A program made the translations under genes and the position numbers. A DNA stretch of 64,000 bases from UBA2031 sp037189985. GTDB taxonomy: Bacteria > Pseudomonadota > Gammaproteobacteria > Pseudomonadales > Moraxellaceae. The notes beneath the pieces were generated by a model, which saw only the letters and a program-made list of their open reading frames with translations, ran no database searches and was not told the origin of the DNA. Each line of letters starts with the position of its first letter. The first letter of the stretch is position 1. The DNA is taken from positions 1 through 64,000 of the forward strand of contig JBBCJX010000020.1 of the NCBI GenBank assembly GCA_037189985.1, given 5' to 3'. This document shows, one piece after another, positions 17,680 through 27,194 of this stretch.

Positions 17680-20460
17680 ATGCGATGGACTGGCCTGTGT
17701 CTTCTGATGGCGGGATTGTTGTACAGCTGTCTCGCGCTGGTTGCCGCACCTGTATCGGCAAGCGACGTCCTGCGCCTTGAGGGTGACAGGTTGTCTCTGG
17801 TTCCGCATGCAGCCTTCTGGCGGGATGCAGACCGCCGCCAAGGCATTGAGTCTGTCAGCCAGCATCCGGAATGGTTCCAGCCGACGCCGGCCTATGCCAA
17901 CTGGGGCTTTGATCCTGAGGCGGCCTACTGGTTCCGTGTTCTTCTTCACAACCCTGCTGCGACCAGCCAGCAGCGCATCCTCCTGCTGGATTTCCCGCTT
18001 CTGGATCATGTCGAACTGTATGTGCCTGACGGAAAAGGCGGTTTCCTGCGCTCTGTCACCGGTGATACCGAGCCCTGGCATGGCAGGCCCCTGCAGATAC
18101 GGCAGTTAGCCTTGCCTCTGGAAGTCCCGCCTGTGGCTACGCTGCCTGTCTTCGTGCGTATCGAGTCATCCAGCAACATCATTTTTCCCGCGAGTCTCCA
18201 TACGCCTGAATCCTTCTGGGCGGATACCAGTCGCGTGCAGTTATGGCAGGGGATTTTCTATGGAGCCATGCTGCTGCTGACGGCCTACAGCTTTTTTGTT
18301 TACCTGATTGCGCGTGAAAAGGTTTTCCTCCATTACGGGCTCTCCCTGCTTCCCACCACAGCTTATCTTTTTTGCATAGACGGATTCTTCTTTCAGGTCT
18401 TTCCCGTTGCCGGCTTCTGGCAAAACCTTTCCCTCTCCTATTTCATCGGCCTGGCTGACCTGCTTTATCTTGGTTTTGCCTTGTCGTACTTCAAGCTGCC
18501 TGCCTCGTCTTTCTGGTACCGGGGGACACGAGCCCTGATGCTGGCCTGTCTGCTGGGTCTGCTGCTGCTTCCTGTGGCGGGGCCCAGTACGGGGGCAGTG
18601 GCTGTTCTCCTGCTAGGAGTCGTGGTGGGTGTATGGATTCTTTGCATGGGTCTGTCGGAGCTTTCGAAGAGTTTCAGCGTCGCCCTGTTTTTCGTGTTGG
18701 GCTGGAGCATTTTCCTCGTCAACGCCGTTGCAGCAGCGCTGGCCTCCTTTGCCCTGATTCCGCTGCTGGAGTCTTTCATTCTGGGTATCAAGCTGGCGTT
18801 GCTGTGCTCGGTTGTTCTCCTGTTCATGGGCCTGGGGCTTCAGTTGCGCCAGCTCAAGCGAGCTGAGGTGGCCAGTCGCGAGCAGGCGATGCGCGCAGAA
18901 GCGCAAAGCCAGGCCAAAAGCCAGTTCCTGGCCATGATGAGTCATGAAATACGTACTCCCATGAACGGTGTGCTGGGCATGGCGGAGTTGCTCAAGACCA
19001 CAGGGCTAAATGCGGAGCAGGCCCGTATCCTTGCCACCATGGAGTCTTCCGGGAGTGCACTGCTGGAGGTGATCAATGACGTGCTTGATCACACCAAGAT
19101 GGAAGCAGGGCATATGCAACTGGAACTGGCGCCCCTGGATCTGGATACGCTGCTGGAGGAGTGCCTGGACCTGTTCAAAGCACGCATCTACAAGCAGCAA
19201 TTGACCCTGCTCTGCTCCATCGCTCCTGATGTGCCTACCGAGGTCATGGGCGATACCTTGCGTATACGGCAAATCATTACCAACCTGCTGTCCAATGCAG
19301 TCAAGTTCACGGCGCATGGCGGTATCGAGGTGCGGGTGACGGCCAGGCCGCAAGAGACTGATGGTCTCGTGCTTGTCATTGCCGTCCACGATACGGGTAT
19401 AGGAATTGCTCTGGAGCAGCACGAACGTGTTTTTGACAATTTTGTGCAGGCTGATGTTTCCACGGCCCGGCAGTATGGTGGCACCGGCCTGGGTTTAAGC
19501 ATCAGTCGGGAGCTTTGTCAGCTCATGGGTGGGGATTTGCTGGTGGACAGCGAGCCAGGGCGGGGTTCGGTTTTCATGGCGTCGATGAAGCTGGGCCGTA
19601 TCAGTCAGGCACGCGAGCGTGCCTTATGGCCTGCCGGCGAGCCTGTACGCCTGTTGCTGGTCGAAGGAGACAGTCGCTTCAATGAAGTCATGGTGACGGA
19701 GGCGTGTGCACCGGGCCTTGAAGTGGAGAGCGTGACGGAAGGAGAAGCTGCCCTGCAGCGCCTGCATGAGGCAGCTGAGGCGGGAAGGCCATTTTCGCTG
19801 GTTGCGACAGCGCTCCAGTTGCCGGACATGAATGGCCTGACCCTGCATGGCCGCATCGCGGCAGACTCCAGCCTGCAACCATGCCAGACCCTGCTTTTCT
19901 CGCTGCCGCAGGTGCAGCCGAATCCCGGTGTGCTCATGCATGCCGGGGTGGCGCATGCCTTCCTCCGGCCGGTATTTGCCCGCGAGTTGCGACAAGCGGC
20001 TCTGGCGTTGCGTTATCAGCCCAGTGAAGCGCATTCGTCATCGCGCTCAGAGGCTCCGCAATATCCCGGCCTGCATGTGCTGGTAGCGGAAGACAACCTC
20101 ACCAACCAGGTGGTCATCGAGGGTTTGCTGCGACGTTTCGGAGCCACTGTTGAACTGGTGGATAACGGCGAGCAGGCACTGGCTGCATGGCACCGCGCCC
20201 GGCAGTCATTCGGCCTGATACTCATGGATTGCGAGATGCCCGTGATGGACGGCTATATCGCTACACGTGAAATCCGGCGGCGTGAGGTGGTTGGCAGGCG
20301 CCAGCGGGTTCCCATTGTCGCCATCAGCGCCCATGTCACGCAGCATCATGTGGACAACTGTTATGCCGCCGGAATGGATGACCATATTGCCAAGCCCCTG
20401 ACGCTGAAAGTGCTGGCCGAGAAGCTTGCACAGTGGTCACCGGTGCCGGCCTCGTCGTAA
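17680..20460 (+). CDS. Hybrid sensor histidine kinase, 7TMR-DISM type
   Basis: 926-residue inner-membrane sensor kinase. Order: signal peptide (1-27), periplasmic 7TMR-DISMED2-like ligand domain (about 30-175), seven helices (about 188-385), HisKA with His422 in MMSHEIRTPMNG, HATPase with NLLSNAVKF (535-543), DTGIG (571-575) and GTGLGL (601-606), a first receiver-like domain (655-775) and a true receiver (798-920) with Asp850 in LILMDCEMPVMDG and a KP loop near 908. The first receiver has Ala711 where the phospho-acceptor Asp should be and Arg763 for the Lys, so it is a pseudo-receiver. No output domain or partner regulator adjoins. AAGGGA precedes the ATG. Confidence 0.92.
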   Translation: MRWTGLCLLMAGLLYSCLALVAAPVSASDVLRLEGDRLSLVPHAAFWRDADRRQGIESVSQHPEWFQPTPAYANWGFDPEAAYWFRVLLHNPAATSQQRILLLDFPLLDHVELYVPDGKGGFLRSVTGDTEPWHGRPLQIRQLALPLEVPPVATLPVFVRIESSSNIIFPASLHTPESFWADTSRVQLWQGIFYGAMLLLTAYSFFVYLIAREKVFLHYGLSLLPTTAYLFCIDGFFFQVFPVAGFWQNLSLSYFIGLADLLYLGFALSYFKLPASSFWYRGTRALMLACLLGLLLLPVAGPSTGAVAVLLLGVVVGVWILCMGLSELSKSFSVALFFVLGWSIFLVNAVAAALASFALIPLLESFILGIKLALLCSVVLLFMGLGLQLRQLKRAEVASREQAMRAEAQSQAKSQFLAMMSHEIRTPMNGVLGMAELLKTTGLNAEQARILATMESSGSALLEVINDVLDHTKMEAGHMQLELAPLDLDTLLEECLDLFKARIYKQQLTLLCSIAPDVPTEVMGDTLRIRQIITNLLSNAVKFTAHGGIEVRVTARPQETDGLVLVIAVHDTGIGIALEQHERVFDNFVQADVSTARQYGGTGLGLSISRELCQLMGGDLLVDSEPGRGSVFMASMKLGRISQARERALWPAGEPVRLLLVEGDSRFNEVMVTEACAPGLEVESVTEGEAALQRLHEAAEAGRPFSLVATALQLPDMNGLTLHGRIAADSSLQPCQTLLFSLPQVQPNPGVLMHAGVAHAFLRPVFARELRQAALALRYQPSEAHSSSRSEAPQYPGLHVLVAEDNLTNQVVIEGLLRRFGATVELVDNGEQALAAWHRARQSFGLILMDCEMPVMDGYIATREIRRREVVGRRQRVPIVAISAHVTQHHVDNCYAAGMDDHIAKPLTLKVLAEKLAQWSPVPASS

Positions 20461-20507
20461 TATTCGTGACCTTTTGGTCACTTTTTCGGTTCATCAGGAA
20501 GCCTTCG

Positions 20508-23210
20508 GTGAATACAGCTACCCGTGCCAGCTCTGCCTCCGATCCCCATGCCCCCTTGCGTGATGATGTCCGTCTGCTCGGCAGCTTGCTGGGCGACACC
20601 CTTCGCGAGCAGGAAGGACAGGCTTTCTTTGACAAGGTGGAGCATATCCGCCGTCTGGGAAAGCAGGCGCGTGATGGTGACACTGATGCCCGCAACGAGC
20701 TGACACGCGTGCTCTCGGGACTGGCGGATGACGAGCTGTTGCCTGTCAGCCGGGCTTTCACGCAGTTCCTGAACCTTGCCAATATTGCCGAGCAATATCA
20801 TCGCGTGCGCCGTCGCCGGGCTCACCAGCGGCGCAGTGACGAGCCGCCCCAGCAGGGTTCGGTGCGCGAGCTGTTCGCCCGTCTTTCGCAAAAGAACATT
20901 GCAGCTTCCACATTGCTGGATGCCGTGGCCGAGCTGGATATCGAGTTGGTCCTGACTGCCCATCCCACCGAGGTCAGCCGCCGGACGCTGATACAGAAAT
21001 ACGATGACATCGCCGACTCCCTGGAGCGTCTGGATCACAGTGACCTGACGCCGGTGGAGCGAGGGCAGGAATTGGCCGCCTTGCGGCGCCACGTCATTTC
21101 CGCCTGGCATACGGATGAAATCCGCCAGGCTCGCCCCACGCCCGTGGATGAAGCCAAGTGGGGATTCACGGCCATCGAGCAAACCCTCTGGAAAGCGGTC
21201 CCTGATTTTCTCAGGGAGTTCGATACAGCGCTTTTTGCCGCCACCGGTGAGCATCTTGCCGTGGAAAAGTCTCCGGTGCGCTTTGCCTCATGGATGGGCG
21301 GCGACCGTGACGGTAATCCCAATGTCACGCATGCAGTCACACGAGAAGTGCTTCTCCTGGCACGCTGGATGGCGGCTGATCTTTTCTGGCGGGATGTGGA
21401 TGCACTGCGCGCCGATCTTTCCATGGAAGACTGCAATGCCGCCTTGCGCGTGCGCGTCGGACGTGAAAGCCGTGAACCTTATCGCGACCTGTTGCGTGAA
21501 GTTCGTCACCGCCTGGCCCTGACGCGGGCTTGGGCGGATGCTGCCCTGCATGACGAAGCGGCTGACGACACGGGAATCTTCCGGCATTCCAGCGAACTGA
21601 TGGAGCCACTGCGGCTTTGTTACGACTCCCTTTGCGAGTCCGGCTTGCGGGAAATTGCCAACGGCCCTTTGCTGGACCTCCTGCGCCGGGTTGCCTGTTT
21701 TGGTGTCGAGCTCCTGAAGCTGGACATACGCCAGGATGCCACCCGTCATGTCGAGGCACTGGATGCCATCACGACATACCTGAAACTGGGCTCTTACAGC
21801 GGATGGAGCGAGCAGCAGCGTCAGGATTTCCTGCTGCAAGAGTTGCAGAATCCCCGCCCCTTGCTGCCTGCGCACCCTCATCTGGACGCCACTGCTGCAT
21901 TGCAATCACCGGAGGTGCAGGAGGTGCTGGCGACCTTCCGCGTGCTTGCCCGGCAGCATACGGACTCTCTCGGTGCCTATGTCATTTCCATGGCGGAGTC
22001 TCCCAGTGATGTGCTGGCCGTCATGCTGCTGCAGAAAGAGGCAGAAATGCCCCGGCTGCTTCGCGTAGTGCCTCTATTCGAAACCCTGGCAGACCTGGAT
22101 GGAGCGGCTGCCTGCATTGATGCTCTGCTGTCCATTCCCTGGTATCGGCAAGCCATCGGTGGCCATCAGGAGGTCATGATCGGTTATTCCGACTCAGCCA
22201 AGGATGCTGGTTTCCTCACGGCCAACTGGGCGCAGTACCGGGCGCAGGAAGCGCTGACAGAAGTGGCCCGCAAGCATGGTGTACGGCTCACGCTTTTCCA
22301 CGGACGTGGCGGCTCCATCAGCCGCGGTGGTGCGCCTACCCATCAGGCATTGCTGTCGCAACCGCCAGGCTCCGTGCAAGGTTCCATCCGTGTGACCGAG
22401 CAGGGGGAAATGATCCGTTTCAAGTTCGGCATGAAGGGCATCGCCATCCGCAATCTTGATCTTTATGCATCGGCAACGCTGGAGGCCAGCCTCTTGCCGC
22501 CACCGGCACCGCGGCCGGAGTGGCGTGCGCTCATGAACGAAATGACACAGACCTCCCTCGCGGTGTATCGCGAGACTGTGCGTGACATGCCTGATTTCGT
22601 GCGCTACCTGCGCACGGTCACGCCCGAAACGGAATTGCAGATGTTGCCGTTGGGCTCTCGCCCGGCCAAGCGTAAACCCAGCGGTGGCGTGGAGTCCTTG
22701 CGCGCCATTCCCTGGGTGTTTGCCTGGACACAGGTGCGCCTGATGTTGCCGGCTTGGCTGGGTACCGGGCGTGCCCTTAATACGGCCATGGACAAGGGAG
22801 GAGAGGCGCTGATCCGCGAGATGGAGCGGGAGTGGCCCTATTTCCATGCTGTACTCGACATGCTGGAAATGGTGCTGGCAAAGGCAGATGCGGCCATTGT
22901 GGCTTATTACGAGGATCGCCTCGCCGGTGATGACGAGGCCTTGCGTGTGCTGGGTACCGAGCTGCGGCGACGCTTGCAGATTGCCGTGGGAGCCTTGCAG
23001 CGCATCCATCAGGGCCGCGCTTTATTGGAGAACAATCCGGTATTGCGGCGATCAATCAACGTGCGCACGCCCTATATCGAGCCCTTGCACATGCTGCAGG
23101 CGGAAATCATGCATCGCCGTCGTCAGGCTGGTGATCAGGATAAGTCCTTTGATCATGCGTTGATGGTGACGATTGCTGGTATTGCTGCCGGTCTGCGCAA
23201 TACAGGCTGA
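20508..23210 (+). CDS. ppc: Phosphoenolpyruvate carboxylase
   Basis: 900-residue anaplerotic enzyme that adds bicarbonate to PEP to give oxaloacetate; cytosolic tetramer in the family. Seen: LTAHPTEVSRRTL near residue 148 with the catalytic His, the FHGRGGSISRGGAP loop near residue 605, MIGYSDSAKDAGF, and the C-terminal AAGLRNTG whose last residues contact effectors. The GTG at 20508 is preceded by CAGGAAG at seven bases; the ATG at 20433 lies inside the kinase gene and adds a hydrophobic stretch foreign to Ppc. The start is 47 bases after the kinase stop, so read-through transcription is possible. Confidence 0.96.
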   Translation: MNTATRASSASDPHAPLRDDVRLLGSLLGDTLREQEGQAFFDKVEHIRRLGKQARDGDTDARNELTRVLSGLADDELLPVSRAFTQFLNLANIAEQYHRVRRRRAHQRRSDEPPQQGSVRELFARLSQKNIAASTLLDAVAELDIELVLTAHPTEVSRRTLIQKYDDIADSLERLDHSDLTPVERGQELAALRRHVISAWHTDEIRQARPTPVDEAKWGFTAIEQTLWKAVPDFLREFDTALFAATGEHLAVEKSPVRFASWMGGDRDGNPNVTHAVTREVLLLARWMAADLFWRDVDALRADLSMEDCNAALRVRVGRESREPYRDLLREVRHRLALTRAWADAALHDEAADDTGIFRHSSELMEPLRLCYDSLCESGLREIANGPLLDLLRRVACFGVELLKLDIRQDATRHVEALDAITTYLKLGSYSGWSEQQRQDFLLQELQNPRPLLPAHPHLDATAALQSPEVQEVLATFRVLARQHTDSLGAYVISMAESPSDVLAVMLLQKEAEMPRLLRVVPLFETLADLDGAAACIDALLSIPWYRQAIGGHQEVMIGYSDSAKDAGFLTANWAQYRAQEALTEVARKHGVRLTLFHGRGGSISRGGAPTHQALLSQPPGSVQGSIRVTEQGEMIRFKFGMKGIAIRNLDLYASATLEASLLPPPAPRPEWRALMNEMTQTSLAVYRETVRDMPDFVRYLRTVTPETELQMLPLGSRPAKRKPSGGVESLRAIPWVFAWTQVRLMLPAWLGTGRALNTAMDKGGEALIREMEREWPYFHAVLDMLEMVLAKADAAIVAYYEDRLAGDDEALRVLGTELRRRLQIAVGALQRIHQGRALLENNPVLRRSINVRTPYIEPLHMLQAEIMHRRRQAGDQDKSFDHALMVTIAGIAAGLRNTG

Positions 23211-23377
23211 TCGGCTGTGTCATATTTCTGATCAAGAAACACGCGGTTTTAATTCCTTTAGTGAATTTCTGGATCAGTATTTGTTCCTAAGAAATTTACC
23301 TGCCGCTTGGTATCGTTTCCCTGCACAAGCCTTTGCTGTTGCAAGACAGCAGAGGCATTTTTTTGTCAGGGGCCAGC

Positions 23378-24061
23378 ATGAGTTCAAGCAGTACGAATTT
23401 GCCATCAGGCGACAGCAGGCAGAGCCTGGTGGTTGCCACGACCCATACACAGGCACGCTACGCACTGGTGGCGGCCGTCATGAGTTTTCGCCAGCGTTTT
23501 CCGCGAGTGCGGCTGGTGATCAAGCAGGCCGATGCCGATGTTGTCGCCGACATGGTGGCCAGAGGTGAGGCTGATGTCGGTGTTGCCTCCGAGGCCTTGG
23601 CCCTGCACGAGGGGCTGGATATTTTCGAAGTCTATCGCTGGAACCATCTGGTGGTGGTGCCGCATGGCCACCCCTTGGCCCGCAAGCAGTCCGTCACGCT
23701 GGGCGAGTTGAGCCGGTATCCCTTGGTCATGATGGAGCAGGGCATTGCCGGCAGGGCTTCCATTGACCGTGCTTTCAGGTCGGCCGGTTTTCTTGTGGAC
23801 ATTTTGCTGGATGCACGCGACTCCGATGTCATCAAGACCTATGTGGAGGCGGGGCTTGGAGTTGGCATCATTCCCAGCATTGCCTATGAGGTGACCAAGG
23901 ATTACGGGCTGGTCACGCTGGCTGCCGGCCACCTGTTCGGTGAGCATACGGCCAAGGTGGGATTGCGCCGCAGTGCCTATGTCCGTCATCACGTCACGGA
24001 ATTTGTGCGCTTGCTGGTGCCGCATTACCAGCCAAGGCAACTGGAGCCTGATCCTGCCTGA
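23378..24061 (+). CDS. CysB-like LysR effector domain lacking the DNA-binding domain
   Basis: 227 residues that match only the substrate-binding half of CysB/Cbl-type LysR regulators: VVATTHTQARYAL opens the domain, then SFRQRFPRVRL, CysB-like YRWNHLVVVP, the D-A-R-D-S-D-V-I-K-T-Y-V-E-A-G-L-G-V-G-I segment and a complete second subdomain. The N-terminal winged helix is absent and there is no room for it: only 167 bases separate it from ppc. No signal peptide, so it should stay in the cytosol. CAGGGG precedes the ATG. It may be a deletion relic, or a functional ligand-binding dominant regulator; the intact frame of 227 codons favours retention. Confidence 0.8.
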   Translation: MSSSSTNLPSGDSRQSLVVATTHTQARYALVAAVMSFRQRFPRVRLVIKQADADVVADMVARGEADVGVASEALALHEGLDIFEVYRWNHLVVVPHGHPLARKQSVTLGELSRYPLVMMEQGIAGRASIDRAFRSAGFLVDILLDARDSDVIKTYVEAGLGVGIIPSIAYEVTKDYGLVTLAAGHLFGEHTAKVGLRRSAYVRHHVTEFVRLLVPHYQPRQLEPDPA

Positions 24062-24175
24062 GTGCTGAGGGCTGCCACGTCCGGGCTGTCTTCAAACCTT
24101 CACGATTCCGTCATGTCTCTTGCACATGGCCTGCCGAATATGGCGGCCATGAACAGAAGACATGAGGAAGGAAAG

Positions 24176-24964
24176 ATGCAGGCACAGGCCCTGGATCGGT
24201 ATGAAGCAAATGTGGCGGTCATGCCCGTGCCGGCACCCGCTAGGCTCAAGCCCCGGCTGGAGGCCCGCTTCGTGCGGAGCGCCTCGGAGTTGCGCGACGC
24301 ACAGCGTCTGCGTGCCGAAGTGTTCGGGCAGGAGTACGGTGTCCGTTTCGACAGTACGGGCGGCCTTGACCAGGATCACTTCGACGAGTGGTGCGAGCAT
24401 GTCAATGTCTACGACATGGCCAACAACCTGCTCATTGCCACGACCCGTCTCCTGACGCGGGAAAAAGCGCGTCTGGCCGGCAGTTTCTACTCGGCCCATG
24501 AATTCGACATGACAGCACTGGAAAGCCTGCCCGGCCGTGTGCTGGAGATCGGCCGCACCTGCGTGCATCCTGACTATCGCTCCGGTGCTGCCATCACCGT
24601 ACTCTGGTCGGCCTTGGCGGATTACCTGATCAGCCAGGATTTCAGTTACCTGCTGGGTTGCGCTAGCATCAGCCTGCGGGACGGCGGACACAATTTTGCG
24701 GCCATCATGCCGGAGTTGCGTGAGCAGCATTTTGTGGATTCAGCGCTGCGCGTGATCCCGCACCGCGGCCTGTCGATAGACGCGCCGGTGGGCACCGTCA
24801 AAGCCAGCCTGCCACCGTTGCTGAAGGCCTATCTGCGCATGGGCTGCAAGATCGGCGGTGAAGCCTGCTGGGACCCGGAGTTCCACTGTGCCGATGTCTT
24901 CGTGCTGCTGGATGTGTCGGCGCTGGCCGGCCGCTATGCGCAGCGCTTCCTGAAGGCCGGCTGA
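24176..24964 (+). CDS. olsB: L-ornithine N(alpha)-acyltransferase
   Basis: GNAT-type acyltransferase of 262 residues that transfers a 3-hydroxyacyl group from ACP to the alpha-amino group of ornithine, making lyso-ornithine lipid. Family features: FVRSASELRDAQRLRAEVFGQEYG at the N-terminus, EIGRTCVHPDYRSGAAITVLW for the acetyl-CoA-type fold, and CASISLRDGG. The ATG at 24176 has GAGGAAGG just before it; the frame is open 38 codons upstream without resemblance. It overlaps the next gene by one base (TGATG), and that gene encodes the partner OlsA, which makes the assignment firm. Confidence 0.9.
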   Translation: MQAQALDRYEANVAVMPVPAPARLKPRLEARFVRSASELRDAQRLRAEVFGQEYGVRFDSTGGLDQDHFDEWCEHVNVYDMANNLLIATTRLLTREKARLAGSFYSAHEFDMTALESLPGRVLEIGRTCVHPDYRSGAAITVLWSALADYLISQDFSYLLGCASISLRDGGHNFAAIMPELREQHFVDSALRVIPHRGLSIDAPVGTVKASLPPLLKAYLRMGCKIGGEACWDPEFHCADVFVLLDVSALAGRYAQRFLKAG

Positions 24965-25800
24965 TGTTCGCGGATGCTCTGGACGAGATCGCCATCGCCG
25001 CGCTCAAGCAAAGGCGCAATTCGGTGGCATCACAACAAAAAGATTCGTTTGCCGTCAGGCTCAGGCTCTATTCCCGGTTTTTCCTGCTGGGCATCCACTT
25101 GCTCATGGGTGCTGTGCTCGCCGTGTTCTGCGGTGCGGCCTTTGTGCAGTACCGGTGTTACCAGCAGCCGGTCATCCGCTGGTGGCATCGCCGCTTCTGC
25201 AACATCCTCAATCTGGATATCCGCGTAGAAGGCACACCGGCACCCGGTCATGCCATGTGGGTGTCCAACCATATTTCCTGGCTGGACATTCCGGTGCTGG
25301 GATCTCATTTCCCCGTGTATTTCCTGTCCAAGGCAGAAGTGGCGGAGTGGCCTGTGGTCGGTTGGCTGGCGCGTGTGGCTGGTACGCTGTTCATCCGTCG
25401 CGGTTCCGGTGATGCCGGGCAGGTGACGACGCAGCTTGCCACGCATCTGAGAGAAGGCCGCAACGTGCTTTTCTTTCCGGAGGGCACCACCACGGACGGG
25501 CATCGCCTCAAGCGTTTCTTCCACAAGCTGTTTGCGGCAGCGGTGGAAGCAGAGGTCCCCATCCAGCCGGTGCTTGTGTCGTACTGCACTGAAGACGACG
25601 AGCTGCACCCTCATGCCCCCTTTGTCGGTGACGACGAATTCCTCTCTCATGCCATCGACCTTCTCAAGGGCAACCGCATTGTGGTGAATGTGCAGGTGCT
25701 GCCGCTGGAGCCACTGGCCGGGCGCGACGCACGCAGTCTGGCGAGGGATGTCGAGGCAAAAATGAGCGATGCCTTGAGGACACTGCACCAAGCCGACTGA
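24964..25800 (+). CDS. olsA: Lyso-ornithine lipid O-acyltransferase
   Basis: PlsC-type 1-acyl-glycerol-phosphate acyltransferase family protein of 278 residues, inferred to complete ornithine lipid by O-acylation of the OlsB product. Seen: N-terminal membrane helix near residues 35-60, SNHISWLDIPVLG (catalytic NHxSxxD), FIRRGSG, and FPEGTTTDG (acyl acceptor motif). Its start overlaps the olsB stop, so the two are coupled. In other bacteria this pair is induced by phosphate starvation; no Pho box is obvious to me upstream of olsB. Confidence 0.88.
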   Translation: MFADALDEIAIAALKQRRNSVASQQKDSFAVRLRLYSRFFLLGIHLLMGAVLAVFCGAAFVQYRCYQQPVIRWWHRRFCNILNLDIRVEGTPAPGHAMWVSNHISWLDIPVLGSHFPVYFLSKAEVAEWPVVGWLARVAGTLFIRRGSGDAGQVTTQLATHLREGRNVLFFPEGTTTDGHRLKRFFHKLFAAAVEAEVPIQPVLVSYCTEDDELHPHAPFVGDDEFLSHAIDLLKGNRIVVNVQVLPLEPLAGRDARSLARDVEAKMSDALRTLHQAD

Positions 25801-25812
25801 GAGTCTGCATTT

Positions 25813-26232
25813 TCAGACAGTGGCAAGTGCCTGCTGCAAGAAACGCAGGGCATTCCGGAAAAGCGGATGCCACTGCGCCGGGCTGGCGGGGCTGTGCAGG
25901 GGATGCCAGAAAAAGCGGAACGCATGCCCGCCATCATCTTCGGCATGATGTATCCAGCTTTCGGCAAGCGGAGCGGCTGGAATGCATTCCACGAAAGACC
26001 AAACCTGCCCTTGAAAGCCTGATGTCCACAGGCCCAGGCTTCTGCCGGGTACAGCCACCGTGATACCGGATTCTTCTGCCAGTTCGCGCAGAGCTGCCTG
26101 TACCACGGTTTCGCCCGGCTCAATGCTTCCCTTGACGAGTTGCAGGCCGGCGAGCGGATGTTCGAACGCCAGCAACTGCAGGCCGCCTTCAGTGAAACGG
26201 GAAACGACCGGACATGCTTTATTCGGTGTCAC
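25813..26232 (-). CDS. NUDIX hydrolase
   Basis: 139-residue NUDIX protein. The Nudix box is intact: GSIEPGETVVQAALREL followed by AEESGI, giving the G-x5-E-x7-R-E-x2-E-E-x-G pattern for metal-dependent cleavage of a nucleoside diphosphate linked to another group. Substrate unknown. No ATG is available; GTG at 26232, preceded by AAGGCGGA, is preferred over the TTG two codons before. Third gene of a leftward row ArsR, MBL hydrolase, NUDIX with gaps of about 60 bases, so probably one operon. Converges with olsA. Confidence 0.85.
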   Translation of the reverse strand: MTPNKACPVVSRFTEGGLQLLAFEHPLAGLQLVKGSIEPGETVVQAALRELAEESGITVAVPGRSLGLWTSGFQGQVWSFVECIPAAPLAESWIHHAEDDGGHAFRFFWHPLHSPASPAQWHPLFRNALRFLQQALATV

Positions 26233-26290
26233 GGACAATCCGCCTTTTCAGTCAAACGTGCGCGGGATTGCTCAGCCCGGTGCGGTTGCT

Positions 26291-27136
26291 TCATCGCTGC
26301 CGTAACTGGTCGAACTCCACTGGATCATGCGCGGAGAACAGGGTGACCTGATCGCTCTTGCCGAGTGCCAGCTCACGCAACCGCTCAAGATTGTAGATGC
26401 GGTGTTTTTTCTCGGTTTGCACAAGCTTTTCGAAAATCGCTATTCCGGCAGGCATGCTGGGTACGCTTTCCATCTGGCCGTGATGGAAGTAGGCATCGCC
26501 GGCATGCAGCAGCCAGCCTTTCTCACTGCGCACGGCAACGCCGCAATGACCGCGGGTATGTCCACGCAACGGCACCAGTACGATGTCATCGCCCAGTCCG
26601 GGAATCGGTTGCAGGCCGTCAAAACCGAACCAGGAGTCGCTGCCTGTTTCGTGCTTCACCCAGCGCGGGCTGTGTGCCCACTGCGAGGGCAGGTAGCGGG
26701 CACGGCTGCGCCAATCGGGATTCATGGCGGCATCGAACTCCGCCTTGAAAACGTGGACCTGTGCCTTGGGGAAATCCGGCAGGCCGCTGGCGTGATCCAG
26801 ATCCAGATGGGTGACGATGATGTGGCGCACGTCATCGGCGGTGAAGCCGAGCTTTTCAACCTGGGCAATGGCGGTTTCGTGATGGTCCAGCCGGGGGCGT
26901 GTGAGGCTGATGAAAGGCGTGCCGAGTCGCTTGGGTGTGCGGATGTCCAGTGTGCCGATGCCGGTATCCACCAGCACTAGGCCATCTTTCGGTGTTTCGA
27001 TCAGCAGTACGTGGCAAACCATGCGTGCAGGTTCCAGCCAGCCTGCTTTCCTGCCAGAGCTGTCGCTGCCGTTGATGAGGCGGGCACAGACAGGGCACAT
27101 GGTGCCGCAATTGATGTGATGAGCGCGCAAGCCCAT
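26291..27136 (-). CDS. MBL-fold metallo-hydrolase, AhlD/lactonase-like
   Basis: 281-residue metallo-beta-lactamase-fold hydrolase. Zinc ligands visible: THLDLDHASG (H-x-D-x-D-H variant of HxHxDH), RGHTRGHCG for the third His, HAGDAYF for the bridging Asp, and a late SAHDP His. An N-terminal NCGTMCPVC motif is seen in relatives near quorum-quenching lactonases; which ester or lactone it cleaves cannot be read. GGGAGA precedes the ATG. It lies between an ArsR-type repressor and a NUDIX gene, suggesting an inducible detoxification operon. Confidence 0.85.
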   Translation of the reverse strand: MGLRAHHINCGTMCPVCARLINGSDSSGRKAGWLEPARMVCHVLLIETPKDGLVLVDTGIGTLDIRTPKRLGTPFISLTRPRLDHHETAIAQVEKLGFTADDVRHIIVTHLDLDHASGLPDFPKAQVHVFKAEFDAAMNPDWRSRARYLPSQWAHSPRWVKHETGSDSWFGFDGLQPIPGLGDDIVLVPLRGHTRGHCGVAVRSEKGWLLHAGDAYFHHGQMESVPSMPAGIAIFEKLVQTEKKHRIYNLERLRELALGKSDQVTLFSAHDPVEFDQLRQR

Positions 27137-27194
27137 GTTGTTTCTCCCTTTGCCGTCTTGTGGCAGTGATCAGGTGGCGATGATGTGAGTCGGG

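Noticed and set aside
23173..23568. Frame upstream of the CysB-like domain as a possible missing helix-turn-helix part
   Set aside because: Different frame, no LysR HTH pattern, and overlaps ppc; does not supply the missing domain.
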